Notes: a model not told the origin generated them from the sequence alone. DNA of 64,000 nt from Pseudomonas delhiensis (GCF_900187975.1 NZ_FZPC01000020.1:62001-126000); one strand, 5' to 3'; shown: positions 23,793 to 32,770, counted from the stretch's first letter. Program-made: numbers and translations.

Positions 23793-25082
23793 ATGTTCCT
23801 GCAATCCAGCCAGCCCGTCGGCACCTACTACGCCGCCGCCAACCCGGAGTTGCTGCAGCCCCGCGCGCAGCTGACGGATGCGCTGGAGGTCGAGGTGCTG
23901 GTGATCGGCGCCGGCTTCAGTGGCCTGCATACCGCGCTGCAGCTGGCCGAGGGCGGCCGCCAGGTCTGCGTGATCGAGGCCAGCCGCATCGCCTGGGCGG
24001 CTTCCGGGCGCAATGGCGGCCAGGCGCTGCCGGGCTGGTCCAGCGACCTCGGGCCGATCGAGGCCGACCTCGGCCATGAAGGCGCCCTGCGCCTGTGGCA
24101 GGGCATGCTCTGGGCGGCGCGCGAGATGCGCGACCTGCCGCAGCGCCACGGCTTCGACTGCGACTACCGCGTCGGCCACCTGTGGACCGCCGTGCTGCCG
24201 CGCCGCGTCGGCATGCTCGAGGAATGGCAGGGCGAGGCCGCGCGCCGCTGGGGCTACGAGGGCCTGCAGATGGTTTCCCGCGCCGAGCTGCCGCAGTGGA
24301 TCGCCAGCGAACGCTACCTGGCCGGCCTGTACGACCCGAACTCCGCGCACCTCAACCCGCTGAAGCTGGCCTACGGCCTGGCCGGCGCGCTGGAGAAGGC
24401 CGGCGGGCGCATCTTCGAGCAGACCCGCGCGCTGCGCTACAGCGAGCAGGGCAACGGCTACGTCGTCGAGACCGAGCGCGGCAGCATCCGCTGCGCCGCC
24501 CTGGTGCTGGCCTGCAACGCCTACATCGACGGCCTGGACAAGGAAGTCTCCGCGCGCATCCTGCCGGTGGGCACCTACCAGGTCGCCACCGCGCCGCTGG
24601 GCGCCGAGCTGGCGCATTCGCTGCTGCCGCGGAACTGCTGCGTCACCGACAACCAGTTCGTCCTCGACTACTTCCGCCTGACCCCCGACCACCGCCTGCT
24701 GTTCGGCGGCGGCTGCACCTACCTGGGCGGCATGCCTTCGGACATCCGCGCGGCCACCCGGCCCTACGTCGAGCGGGTGTTCCCGCAACTGCGCGGGGTG
24801 GAGCTGGAATACGCCTGGGGCGGGCACATCGACTGCAGCATGCGGCGCACCCCGGACGTCGGCCGCCGCGGCGACCTCTACTGGCTGCAGGGCTATTCCG
24901 GGCATGGCGTGCTGCCCAGCCTGGCCGCCGCCCGCGCGGTCAGCCAGGCCATGCTGGGGCACGGCGAGGAGCTCGACCTGTACCAGCGCCTGAGCAATCC
25001 CGGCTTCCCCGGCGGCCAGCGCTTCGCCGCGCCACTGGAAGCCGTCGGCAAAGCCTGGTATCGCTTGCGGGACTTCTTCTGA
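23793..25082 (+). CDS. FAD-dependent oxidase, gamma-glutamylputrescine oxidase (PuuB/PauB) type
   Basis: 429 residues, DAO-family flavoprotein. The FAD-binding dinucleotide fold is VEVLVIGAGFSGLHTALQLAEGG (about 33-55), followed by RIAWAASGRNGGQALPG; the C-terminal FAD contact is LQGYSGHGVLPSLAAAR. PuuB-type enzymes oxidise gamma-glutamylated polyamines, giving an aldehyde, ammonia and peroxide. The operon neighbours (cupin regulator, glutamine-synthetase-like ligase) fit this pathway. Substrate, putrescine or another amine, is inferred. Confidence 0.82.
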   Translation: MFLQSSQPVGTYYAAANPELLQPRAQLTDALEVEVLVIGAGFSGLHTALQLAEGGRQVCVIEASRIAWAASGRNGGQALPGWSSDLGPIEADLGHEGALRLWQGMLWAAREMRDLPQRHGFDCDYRVGHLWTAVLPRRVGMLEEWQGEAARRWGYEGLQMVSRAELPQWIASERYLAGLYDPNSAHLNPLKLAYGLAGALEKAGGRIFEQTRALRYSEQGNGYVVETERGSIRCAALVLACNAYIDGLDKEVSARILPVGTYQVATAPLGAELAHSLLPRNCCVTDNQFVLDYFRLTPDHRLLFGGGCTYLGGMPSDIRAATRPYVERVFPQLRGVELEYAWGGHIDCSMRRTPDVGRRGDLYWLQGYSGHGVLPSLAAARAVSQAMLGHGEELDLYQRLSNPGFPGGQRFAAPLEAVGKAWYRLRDFF

Positions 25083-25101
25083 ACAGAGCCGGGCAGCGCC
25101 T

Positions 25102-25650
25102 ATGCAAGAACACCAGAACGAACACCTCGCGACCCTGATCCGCGACCTGCGCAAGCACAAGAACCTGACCCTCGGCGCCCTGGCCGAGCGCATCGGCCGC
25201 TCGGTGGGCTTCCTCTCCCAGGTCGAGCGCGGCCTGTCGCGCCCGACCGTGGCCGACCTCACCGCCATCAGCGAAGCCCTCGGCGTGCCGACCACCTACT
25301 TCTACGCCGAGGGGCCCGCCCGCGAGCTGGCCTGGGTGACGCGCCCGGCCGACCGCCGCACGCTCTACTACGCCGGCGGCGTCACCGACATCCTCGCCTC
25401 GCCGAACATGTCCGGCGGCTTCTCCATGCTCGACAGCATCCTCGCCCCCGGCGCCACCAGCGGCGAGGACCACCTCAACGACAGCTCTGAGCAGGGCGGC
25501 TTCGTGCTGGAGGGCGAACTGACCCTCTGGTACCAGGACGAGACCGTCACCCTTTACCCCAACGACAGCTTCCAGCTGCCGCCGCACGCGAAATTCCGCT
25601 ACGGCAACCTGACAGACAAACCAACGAGGGTGCTCTGGATCTTCACCTGA
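25102..25650 (+). CDS. Xre-cupin regulator, PuuR/PauR type
   Basis: 182 residues: HTH at about 8-65 (LIRDLRKHKNLTLGALAERI, GFLSQVERGLSRPTVADLTA) and a C-terminal cupin at about 105-180 (EQGGFVLEGELTLWYQDE, NDSFQLPPHAKFRY). Such proteins repress polyamine catabolic genes until putrescine is present. It lies 19 bases after the oxidase and 36 before the ligase; autoregulation through the palindromes at 23733-23784 is plausible. Confidence 0.85.
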   Translation: MQEHQNEHLATLIRDLRKHKNLTLGALAERIGRSVGFLSQVERGLSRPTVADLTAISEALGVPTTYFYAEGPARELAWVTRPADRRTLYYAGGVTDILASPNMSGGFSMLDSILAPGATSGEDHLNDSSEQGGFVLEGELTLWYQDETVTLYPNDSFQLPPHAKFRYGNLTDKPTRVLWIFT

Positions 25651-25686
25651 AGGCATCCGGCTGCGCCCGACACAGGCACCAAGAAG

Positions 25687-27036
25687 ATGAACCGCCAAAC
25701 CTTCCCCGACCTGCTCAGCGAAGTGCGCGCCTTCCGCGCCCAGTACCCGGACGTGCGCTACGTCGACCTGATCTGCCTGGACATCCCCGGGCACTTCTAC
25801 GGCAAGCGCTACCCGGTGGACATGCTGGAGAAAGTCGCCGCCGGCTCGCCCCTGAAGCTGCCGCAGAACTGCGTGCTGCTGGGCGTGCAGGGCGGCCTGC
25901 ACCCGATCGGCGACTACTGCTTCAACGACGGCGACCCGGACGCGCCGCGCCGGCTGATTCCCGGCAGCCTCAAGCCGGTGCGCTGGGAGAACCAGCCGCT
26001 GGGGCAGATGATCATCAGCTCCGACGGCACCGAGGCGCCCATCGAGTTCGAACCGCGGGAAGTGCTGGCGCGCGTGCTCAGGCGCCTGGAAGGCAAGGGC
26101 ATCCGCCCGGTGGTGGCCTTCGAGCTGGAGTTCTACCTGTTCGACAGGAAGCTCAGGGACGGCCTGCCGCAGTACCCGCGCGACCCGCTGTGCGAGGACG
26201 AGGACGACCAGCCGAACATGCACATCGAGCGCCTGTCGCGCTTCTCCGACGTGCTCCACGAGATAGTCGAGGCCTCGCGCGAGCAGGGCGTGGACGCCAA
26301 CGTGATCACCGCCGAGATCGGCCCCGGCCAGTTCGAGATCAACTTCGCCCACTGCGAGGACGGCCTGCACGCCGCCGACCAGGCCGCGCTCTTCACCCGC
26401 GCCACCCGCGGCGTGGCGCTCAAGCATGGGCACCGCGCCAGCTTCATGAGCAAGCCCTACCTGCACGCGCCGGGCAGCGGCATGCACGTGCACGTCAGCC
26501 TCTACGACCGTGACGGCCGCAACCTGCTCGACGGCGACGAACAGCGCCCGCTGCGCCACGCCGTGGCCGGCTGCCTGGAGCTGCTGCCGCATTGCATGCC
26601 GATCTTCGCCGCCAACCACAACGCCTACCGCCGCTACGGCTCGCGGGTGAACGCGGCGAGCAGGGCCAGCTGGGGCTTCGAGGACCGCGATGCGTGCATC
26701 CGCATCCCCGAGTCCGATGGCAGGAACCTGCGCATCGAGCACCGCCTCGCCGGGGCCGACGCCAACCCCTACCTGGTGCTGGCGGCCATCCTCACCGGCA
26801 TGGAGTACGGCCTGGAAGCGGGCAAGGAGCCCATCGCCCCGCTGAACGAAGACCGCGACAGCGGCATCGACTTCCCCCGCGACATGCTCGGCGCGGTGGC
26901 GGCCATGGAGAACCACCCGGTGGTGAAGGAAGGGCTCGGCAGCGAGTTCGTCTTCGTCTACTGCGAGAACAAGCGCCACGACCACCTGGCGTTCATGGAC
27001 GAGGTGAGTGCGCGGGAGTACCGCTGGTTCCTGTGA
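25687..27036 (+). CDS. Glutamine-synthetase-like gamma-glutamylpolyamine synthetase (PuuA/PauA type)
   Basis: 449 residues, class I glutamine synthetase fold. Typical parts: VVAFELEFYLFD (metal Glu), NVITAEIGPGQFEINF, KPYLHAPGSGMHVHVSLYD, NHNAYRRYGSRVNA and RIEHRLAGADANPYL. It lacks the adenylylation tyrosine region of GlnA. In this operon it would join glutamate to an amine as the first step, with the FAD oxidase second. P. aeruginosa has several PauA paralogues, each with its own amine; which one this equals is not decided. Confidence 0.84.
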   Translation: MNRQTFPDLLSEVRAFRAQYPDVRYVDLICLDIPGHFYGKRYPVDMLEKVAAGSPLKLPQNCVLLGVQGGLHPIGDYCFNDGDPDAPRRLIPGSLKPVRWENQPLGQMIISSDGTEAPIEFEPREVLARVLRRLEGKGIRPVVAFELEFYLFDRKLRDGLPQYPRDPLCEDEDDQPNMHIERLSRFSDVLHEIVEASREQGVDANVITAEIGPGQFEINFAHCEDGLHAADQAALFTRATRGVALKHGHRASFMSKPYLHAPGSGMHVHVSLYDRDGRNLLDGDEQRPLRHAVAGCLELLPHCMPIFAANHNAYRRYGSRVNAASRASWGFEDRDACIRIPESDGRNLRIEHRLAGADANPYLVLAAILTGMEYGLEAGKEPIAPLNEDRDSGIDFPRDMLGAVAAMENHPVVKEGLGSEFVFVYCENKRHDHLAFMDEVSAREYRWFL

Positions 27037-27037
27037 A

Positions 27038-27222
27038 GGGAAAGCGGCGGCGCGGGTAGCGCCGCCGCGGCGTCCACCGTTTGGGTGGACGCGTGGCCGG
27101 GAGGGCCGCAGTGGGAAGCCGCGCTACCGGGCGGGTAGCCCCCTCGGCGAGGGCGGTAGCGCGGTTCGCGCCGCAAGGGCGCGGGTATCGCAGGCGGCGC
27201 CCGGGTAGGGCGCCGCTTTCCC
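27038..27222. repeat. 185-base intergenic block framed by a 12-base inverted repeat
   Basis: GGGAAAGCGGCG (27038-27049) and CGCCGCTTTCCC (27211-27222) lie right at the two convergent stop codons. Inside are two more hairpins, GCGGCGGCGC/GCGCCGCCGC (27044-27068) and GCGTCCACC/GGTGGACGC (27070-27092), and several GGGTAG units. It probably serves as a two-way terminator. Confidence 0.5.
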
Positions 27223-27223
27223 G

Positions 27224-30200
27224 TCAGCCGATGGTCATCAGGCTGGCGTTGCCGCCGGCGGCTGCGGTGTTCACGCTCAGGGCGTGTTCCACCAGCAGGC
27301 GCTCCAGCGGTACATCGGTTTCACCCTTGCCCAGGCCGTGCACGCCGACGATCGCGCCCTTGCGCTTGGCGGCCTGTTCGCACACCCCGCGCAGCTGGTC
27401 GGAATCGCCGTGGTGCAGGATGGCGTCGAAGGCGGTTTCGGCGGCGCTCCAGTCGTCGACCAGCTCGATGCGCTTCTGCACTTCCTTGGGCAGGTCGTCG
27501 CGCAGTTCGCGCTGGCTCGCCGGCCATACCGCCAGGCTGCCCACCGCCAGGGTGGCGGCCAGCTGCACCAGCAGGTCGGCGCGCTCCTCGGCGAGGTTAA
27601 GCACGCGCTCGCGCGGCAGCAGGGTGTAGGTGTTGCGCTCGCCGGTGGGGCCGGTCAGCACGTGGCAGCGGTAGCTCTGCGCCAGGCTGGCGAACTCGTC
27701 CGCCACCTTCGCCAGTTCCGGCTCCTGCCTGGCTGCCCAGTCGCGCAGCGCCTGCAGGGCCTTCTCGCGCTCGGCGGGGCGGGGCAGGGCCTGCACGTTG
27801 TCGCCGGCCAGCTGGCTGGCCACGGCGTCGCGCGGGCGGGTCGACAGCAGGCGGTACAGGTACAGCGGGCCGCCGGCCTTCGGGCCGGTGCCGGACAGGC
27901 CTTCGCCGCCGAAGGGCTGCACGCCGACCACGGCGCCGACGATGTTGCGGTTCACGTACAGGTTGCCGACGCGGGCGTTGCCCACCACCTGGCTGATGGT
28001 CTCGTCGATGCGGGTGTGCACGCCGAGGGTCAGGCCGTAGCCGGAGGCGTTGATCTGCGCCAGCAACTGGTCCAGGTCGGAGCGCTCGTAGCGCACCAGG
28101 TGCAGCACCGGGCCGAAGATCTCGCGCTTGAGTTCGTCGAAGCTGTCCAGCTCGATCAGCGTCGGCACCACGAAGGTGCCGCGCTTGAGCGCGTCGCCAT
28201 TCACCCGGGCGGCCTGGAAGACCTTGCGGCCCTTGTCGCGCATGGCCTGGATGTGGCGGTCGATGTTGCCCTTGGCCTCGGCGTCGATCACCGGGCCGAT
28301 GTCCACGTTCAGGTGTTCCGGCGAGCCGAGGGTGTATTCGGCCATGGCGCCCTTGAGCATCTGCACCACGCGGTCGGCCACGTCGGCCTGCACGCACAGC
28401 ACGCGCAGGGCCGAGCAGCGCTGGCCGGCGCTGTCGAAGGCGGAGTTGATCACGTCCACCACCACCTGCTCGGCCAGGGCCGAGGAGTCGACGATCATCG
28501 CGTTCATCCCGCCGGTCTCGGCGATCAGCGGGATGGCGCGGCCCTGGGCGTCCAGGCGGCCGGCGATGTTGCGCTGGAGGATGCCGGCCACCTCGGTGGA
28601 ACCGGTGAACATCACCCCGCGCACGCGCTCGTCGCCCACCAGGCGGGCGCCGACGGTCTCGCCGCGGCCCGGCAGCAGTTGCAGCACGCCGGCCGGCACG
28701 CCGGCTTCCAGCAGGATGCGCACGGCCTGGGCGGCGATCAGCGGGGTCTGCTCGGCCGGCTTGGCCAGCACGGTGTTGCCGGCGGCCAGGGCGGCGGCCA
28801 CCTGGCCGCTGAAGATCGCCAGCGGGAAGTTCCACGGGCTGATGCACACCACCGGGCCCAGCGGGCGGTGGCTGTCGTTGGAGAAGCCACGGGCCTGGGC
28901 CGCGTAGTAGCGCAGGAAGTCCACCGCCTCGCGCACCTCGGCGATGGCGTTGGCGAAGGTCTTGCCGGACTCGCGCACCAGCAGGCCCATCAGTTGCTGC
29001 AGCTCGCCTTCCATCTGGTCGGCGGCGCGCTCCAGCACGGCGGCGCGCTCCTCCGGCAGGGTGGACTGCCAGATCGGCCCGCTGGCCTGGGCGCTGAGCA
29101 GGGCGTTGTTGACGTCCGCTTCGCTGGCCTCGAATACCTGGCCGACGACGTCGCGGTGGTCGGCGGGGTTCTTCACCGGCTCGGCCGCGGCGGGCGCCGG
29201 GGTTTCGCCGCCGAGCACCGGCTGGGCGACGTAGGCCTGGTTGGTGCTGGTCAGCAGCGCCGAGGACAGCGAGCCCAGGCGGTGTTCGTTGGCCAGGTCC
29301 AGGCCCGCGGAGTTGGCCCGGCCTTCGCCGTACAGGTCACGCGGCAGCGGGATGCGCGGGTGCGGCAGGCCGAGGGTGCCTTCCTGGGCGGCCATCTGCT
29401 CGACCTGCTGCACCGGGTCCAGCACCAGGTCCTGCAGCGAGATGCTGTGGTCGGCGATGCGGTTCACGAAGCTGGTGTTGGCGCCGTTCTCCAGCAGGCG
29501 GCGCACCAGGTAGGCCAGCAGCGTCTCGTGGCTGCCCACCGGGGCGTAGATGCGGCACGGGCGGTTGAACTTGCCGTCGGCGACCTTGCCCACCACCTGC
29601 TCGTACAGCGGCTCGCCCATGCCGTGCAGGCACTGGAACTCGTACTGGCCCGGGTAGTAGTTCTGCCCGGCGATCTGGTAGATGGCCGACAGCGAGTGGG
29701 CGTTGTGGGTGGCGAACTGCGGGTAGATGGCCTCCGGCACCGCCAGCAGCTTGCGCGCGCAGGCGATGTAGGAAACGTCGGTGTAGGGCTTGCGGGTGTA
29801 GACCGGGTAGCCCTCCAGGCCGTTGACCTGGGCCAGCTTGATCTCGCTGTCCCAGTAGGCGCCCTTCACCAGGCGGATCATCAGGCGGTGGCGGCTGCGC
29901 TTGGCCAGGTCGATGACGTAGTCGATCACGTACGGGCAGCGCTTCTGGTAGGCCTGGATGACGAAGCCGATGCCGTTCCAGCCGCTCAGCGAGGGCTCGA
30001 AGCACAGGCGTTCGAGCAGGTCGAGGGAGATTTCCAGGCGGTCGGCTTCCTCGGCGTCGATGTTGATGCCGATGTCGTACTGCTTGGCCATCTGCGTCAG
30101 GCCCAGCAGGGTCGGGTACAGCTCATCCATCACCCGGTCGTACTGCGCGCGGCTGTAGCGCGGGTGCAGCGCCGAGAGCTTGATGGAGATGCCCGGGCCT

Positions 30201-31159
30201 TCGTAGATGCCGCGGCCATGGGAGGCCTTGCCGATGGCGTGGATGGCCTGCTCGTAGGAGGCCAGGTAGCGCTTGGCGTCCTCGTCGGTCAGTGCGGCTT
30301 CGCCGAGCATGTCGTAGGAATAGCGGAAGCCGCGGCTTTCCATGTTCGCGGCGTTGGCCAGGGCCTCGCCGATGGTCTCGCCGGTGACGAACTGCTCGCC
30401 CATCAGGCGCATGGCCATGTCCACGCCCTTGCGGATCAGCGGCTCGCCGCTCTTGCCGATGATGCGGTTGAGCGAGGAGGTCATGCCCGCCTCGTTGTGG
30501 GTGGAGACCAGCTTGCCGGTGATCAGCAGGCCCCAGGAGGCGGCGTTGACGAACATCGACGGGCTCTGGCCCAGGTGCTGGCTCCAGTTGCCGTTGCTGA
30601 TCTTGTCGCGGATCAGCGCATCGCGGGTGGCCTTGTCCGGAATGCGCAACAGCGCCTCGGCCAGGCACATCAGCGCCACGCCTTCCTGGGACGACAGCGA
30701 GAACTCCTGCAGCAGGCCCTGCACCAGGCCCTGGCGGCCGCCGGCGCTCTTCTGGTTGCGCAGCTTCCCGGCGATGCCCAGGGCCATCTTGTTGGCGGCC
30801 TCGGCCTTGTCCTGGGGCAGGCGGGCCTGCTCCAGCAACATCGGCAGCGCCTCGGTCTCGGGGCGGCGGTAGGCGGAAGTGATGGCGGCGCGCAGCACCG
30901 ACTGCGGCAGGATGCTCTCGGCGAAGTCCAGGAACACCTGCAGGCCCTGCTCGTTCAGCGCCTCCAGCGATTCCTCGCCGGCCGCGGCGGCCAGGCCGGA
31001 ATGCTGGGCGGGGGAGAGACCACCCTCGATCTGCTCCAGGTAGTTGAAGATCGCCTGCTTGATGATCCAGTGCGGCGTGCGCTCGATGGCCTGGGCGGCT
31101 TGCTTGAGGCGTTCACGGGTGGCGTCGTCGAGCTTCACGCCAAGGGTGGTGGTGGCCAT
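27224..31159 (-). CDS. putA: Trifunctional proline utilisation protein PutA
   Basis: 1311 residues. Order: ribbon-helix-helix DNA-binding domain at 1-47 (TLGVKLDDATRERLKQAAQA), proline dehydrogenase barrel at about 180-560 (GISIKLSALHPRYS, MIRLVKGAYWDSEIK, YAPVGSHETLLAYLVRRLLENG), and P5C dehydrogenase at about 650-1120, with cofactor region VCISPWNFPLAIF, base ETGGMNAMIV and nucleophile Cys in FDSAGQRCSALRV. The C-terminal tail resembles E. coli PutA. It oxidises proline to glutamate at the membrane and, when proline is absent, represses its own gene. ATG at 31159 agrees with the RHH start; the frame continues 90 codons further but without homology. putP is not adjacent. Confidence 0.96.
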   Translation of the reverse strand: MATTTLGVKLDDATRERLKQAAQAIERTPHWIIKQAIFNYLEQIEGGLSPAQHSGLAAAAGEESLEALNEQGLQVFLDFAESILPQSVLRAAITSAYRRPETEALPMLLEQARLPQDKAEAANKMALGIAGKLRNQKSAGGRQGLVQGLLQEFSLSSQEGVALMCLAEALLRIPDKATRDALIRDKISNGNWSQHLGQSPSMFVNAASWGLLITGKLVSTHNEAGMTSSLNRIIGKSGEPLIRKGVDMAMRLMGEQFVTGETIGEALANAANMESRGFRYSYDMLGEAALTDEDAKRYLASYEQAIHAIGKASHGRGIYEGPGISIKLSALHPRYSRAQYDRVMDELYPTLLGLTQMAKQYDIGINIDAEEADRLEISLDLLERLCFEPSLSGWNGIGFVIQAYQKRCPYVIDYVIDLAKRSRHRLMIRLVKGAYWDSEIKLAQVNGLEGYPVYTRKPYTDVSYIACARKLLAVPEAIYPQFATHNAHSLSAIYQIAGQNYYPGQYEFQCLHGMGEPLYEQVVGKVADGKFNRPCRIYAPVGSHETLLAYLVRRLLENGANTSFVNRIADHSISLQDLVLDPVQQVEQMAAQEGTLGLPHPRIPLPRDLYGEGRANSAGLDLANEHRLGSLSSALLTSTNQAYVAQPVLGGETPAPAAAEPVKNPADHRDVVGQVFEASEADVNNALLSAQASGPIWQSTLPEERAAVLERAADQMEGELQQLMGLLVRESGKTFANAIAEVREAVDFLRYYAAQARGFSNDSHRPLGPVVCISPWNFPLAIFSGQVAAALAAGNTVLAKPAEQTPLIAAQAVRILLEAGVPAGVLQLLPGRGETVGARLVGDERVRGVMFTGSTEVAGILQRNIAGRLDAQGRAIPLIAETGGMNAMIVDSSALAEQVVVDVINSAFDSAGQRCSALRVLCVQADVADRVVQMLKGAMAEYTLGSPEHLNVDIGPVIDAEAKGNIDRHIQAMRDKGRKVFQAARVNGDALKRGTFVVPTLIELDSFDELKREIFGPVLHLVRYERSDLDQLLAQINASGYGLTLGVHTRIDETISQVVGNARVGNLYVNRNIVGAVVGVQPFGGEGLSGTGPKAGGPLYLYRLLSTRPRDAVASQLAGDNVQALPRPAEREKALQALRDWAARQEPELAKVADEFASLAQSYRCHVLTGPTGERNTYTLLPRERVLNLAEERADLLVQLAATLAVGSLAVWPASQRELRDDLPKEVQKRIELVDDWSAAETAFDAILHHGDSDQLRGVCEQAAKRKGAIVGVHGLGKGETDVPLERLLVEHALSVNTAAAGGNASLMTIG

Positions 31160-31229
31160 GGTTGTACCTGTTATTGGAAAGTGGGCACGGCGGAAATGTG
31201 GCGAGAATTTAAACGTCGGACGACAAAGG

Positions 31230-31245
31230 TGCAACCAGGTGCAAC
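31230..31245. promoter_or_regulatory. Two PutA operator-like boxes
   Basis: TGCAAC (complement GTTGCA) at 31230-31235 and 31240-31245, exactly one helical turn apart, 70-86 bases before putA. GTTGCA is the core bound by the RHH domain of E. coli PutA. Confidence 0.65.
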
Positions 31246-31387
31246 CAGCCATTGGTCGAACTCGACGAACTGTGTAGAAAGGTGACCATGCCGGCAGATG
31301 CAGCGGATGCCCGGCGATCGCTGCAAGAAGCGGACCTTGCGGGCTATTCCGGGGAGTGGAGGCGCGCCGGCCAGGTGCGTGGACGGG

Positions 31388-31393
31388 GTTGCA
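31388..31393. promoter_or_regulatory. Third PutA-type box
   Basis: GTTGCA in the opposite orientation, 143 bases further from putA. DNA looping between boxes is possible. The rest of the gap 31160-31539 shows no gene. Confidence 0.4.
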
Positions 31394-31539
31394 CCTTTTC
31401 GGCACGCAGCGGCCTGAGCCTGCGCACAACTATGGCCCGTCCATGGCATCCGGTCCAGGCGCGCAAAAGGATTGAACGCCAGCGAAGCGGCCGTGGTCGA
31501 TGCTGGTGTCAGTAGCCACAGTTACAAGGAGCACCTGCC

Positions 31540-31698
31540 ATGGACCTGATCCGCATCCTCATCGCCATCATCCTCCCGCCCCTGGGCGTGTTCCTCCAGG
31601 TCGGTTTCGGCGGGGCGTTCTGGCTGAACATCCTGCTGACGCTGCTGGGGTACATCCCGGGCATCGTGCATGCGGTCTACATCATCGCGAAGCGGTGA
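31540..31698 (+). CDS. Pmp3/YqaE family small membrane protein
   Basis: 52 residues. Two hydrophobic helices, about 4-20 (IRILIAIILPPLGVFLQ) and 27-49 (FWLNILLTLLGYIPGIVHAVYII), with the family signature of PPLGVFLQ..G and LLGYIPGIVHAxYII. Relatives in yeast and plants affect membrane potential and salt tolerance; bacterial members are often stress induced. Its ribosome site AAGGAGCACCTGCC is strong. It diverges from putA across a 380-base gap that also holds the PutA-type boxes. Confidence 0.9.
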   Translation: MDLIRILIAIILPPLGVFLQVGFGGAFWLNILLTLLGYIPGIVHAVYIIAKR

Positions 31699-31756
31699 GG
31701 CGGGGCTCGGTCAAGGCTGTCGGCGCTAGAGCGAGGCCCGGCAGCCCTCTCCCTAA

Positions 31757-31916
31757 CCCTCTCCCTGAAGGGAGAGGGGACCGTTGGGCAGATGCGGGCG
31801 TTTTGGAGTTAGCCGGTTAGCCAGGTAGGTTCCGGCTGAAACCATTATCTCTCTCGGCACGAACAAGCCCCCTCTCCCTTCAGGGCGGGGCGCGTAGCCG
31901 AGGGCTGGGGAGAGGG
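31757..31916. repeat. CCCTCTCCCT repeat pair in gene-free stretch
   Basis: CCCTCTCCCT-GA-AGGGAGAGGG hairpin at 31757-31778, and a related inverted unit at 31868-31916 (CCCCCTCTCCCTTCAGGG ... GGGGAGAGGG). The gap 31699-32011 contains these and the next repeat only; no gene is seen. Confidence 0.55.
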
Positions 31917-31956
31917 AACCCAAGTCAAAAGCCGCACCTGACCCAATCTTGACCCC

Positions 31957-31990
31957 CGTAGGATGGCGTTGAGCGCAGCGATACCCATCA
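31957..31990. repeat. Interspersed repeat, inverted copy
   Basis: GTAGGATGGCGTTGAGCGCA followed by GCGATACCCATC, the reverse of the unit at 547-579. Confidence 0.6.
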
Positions 31991-32011
31991 CCATGAATAC
32001 CGCCCCCAACC

Positions 32012-32497
32012 CTACGACTCCCGCCGAACCTCCCGCTCCATCAACCCCACCGCATCCCCAAACCGCACCCACAGCTTCCCCTGCCAATCCAGCACGCTCA
32101 ACTGCTGCCCCTGCACCCGCTTCACCCTTCGCCGCGGCAAATCCGGATCACTCTGTCGCGCATCCCGCAACGCCGGCGCCACCTCATTGCTCAACCACTG
32201 CCGCAAGCCCCGGTTCTCCGGGTGATAGAAATGCACCATCGGCAGCGCATACACGCCGCTCTCGCTGACCAGCCACTCACGCGTCACCTCTCCGCCAGCC
32301 GCCTGCAGACACTCGAACCGCTGCTGGTCGGCATCCAGTTTGTGGATAACCCGCGTGGACACATGGCTGTTGGTCAGCCGCGCCAGGTCCCGCCCGACGA
32401 ACCACGCCTGGTTCTCGATCAGTACCGCCCTCAGGGGACGGCGATGGCGCAGGAAAACGGAAGGGACGAGAACGGAATCGGAAGTAGAAAGGGTCAT
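32012..32497 (-). CDS. Bro-N domain protein, antirepressor-like
   Basis: 161 residues. The Bro-N fold covers about 15-115: LRAVLIENQAWFVGRDLARL, FECLQAAGGEVTREWLVSES, GVYALPMVHFYHPENRGLRQ and WLSNEVAPALRD. Bro-N proteins in phages act as antirepressors or DNA-binding regulators. The tail (GQQLSVLDWQGKLWVRFGDA) is short and no C-terminal KilA/ANT domain is present. ATG at 32497 follows AAGGAGCGACAGC. The same frame is open for 73 more codons upstream across a strongly structured leader. No other phage gene is near, so this is a stand-alone relic or domesticated gene. Confidence 0.75.
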   Translation of the reverse strand: MTLSTSDSVLVPSVFLRHRRPLRAVLIENQAWFVGRDLARLTNSHVSTRVIHKLDADQQRFECLQAAGGEVTREWLVSESGVYALPMVHFYHPENRGLRQWLSNEVAPALRDARQSDPDLPRRRVKRVQGQQLSVLDWQGKLWVRFGDAVGLMEREVRRES

Positions 32498-32770
32498 GCT
32501 GTCGCTCCTTGCTGCATCGAAGAAGCCGCCACCCAGGCAATCCGGAGAAGGGAGGCGGACCGTGCAAGGGTGGAAAACCGGATAACGAGTAAGCCGGCCG
32601 GGCAAACGCCCGCCTCGCACGGTCCGCCACAGCGTACAGGGCACTACCGGCACGTCGTGCCTACTTCGCCCTGAGAGAGTGGACCGCTCGTTAATCAGGT
32701 TTCCACACCTGGCCACGTCTGATCCGTGGCAGAGCGAAAGCTACGCAGCCGTCTTGTAGGACGGCAACGC
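32498..32770 (-). ncRNA. Structured leader of the Bro-N gene, possible C4-type antisense RNA
   Basis: Read leftward, it begins with two hairpins: GCCGTC-TTGTAG-GACGGC and GCCACG-N7-CGTGGC (32711-32770, given on the + strand). Between them the transcript reads CTTTCGCTCTG, which can pair with CAGGGCGAAG further downstream (32664-32673). A 12-base perfect inverted repeat, GGCGGACCGTGC (32554-32565) and GCACGGTCCGCC (32617-32628), closes a large hairpin before the Bro-N ribosome site. This layout resembles C4 antisense RNA with a leader frame and an antirepressor gene in phage P1. The assignment is an inference. Confidence 0.4.

Noticed and set aside
27284-31285. Long open frame of 1333 codons on the + strand opposite putA
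   Set aside because: It mirrors putA in a high-GC gene and shows low-complexity Gly/Val/His/Ala composition with no domain; putA is certain.
31160-31429. Extended N-terminus of PutA by 90 codons
   Set aside because: Covers the operator boxes and has no homology; the RHH domain begins at ATG 31159.
32222-32674. 150-codon frame on the + strand opposite the Bro-N gene
   Set aside because: No domain, no ribosome site, and it is a mirror of the Bro-N frame.
32500-32716. Extended Bro-N protein from 32716
   Set aside because: The ATG at 32497 has a strong ribosome site; the upstream part lies in a highly structured leader. It could still encode a leader peptide.
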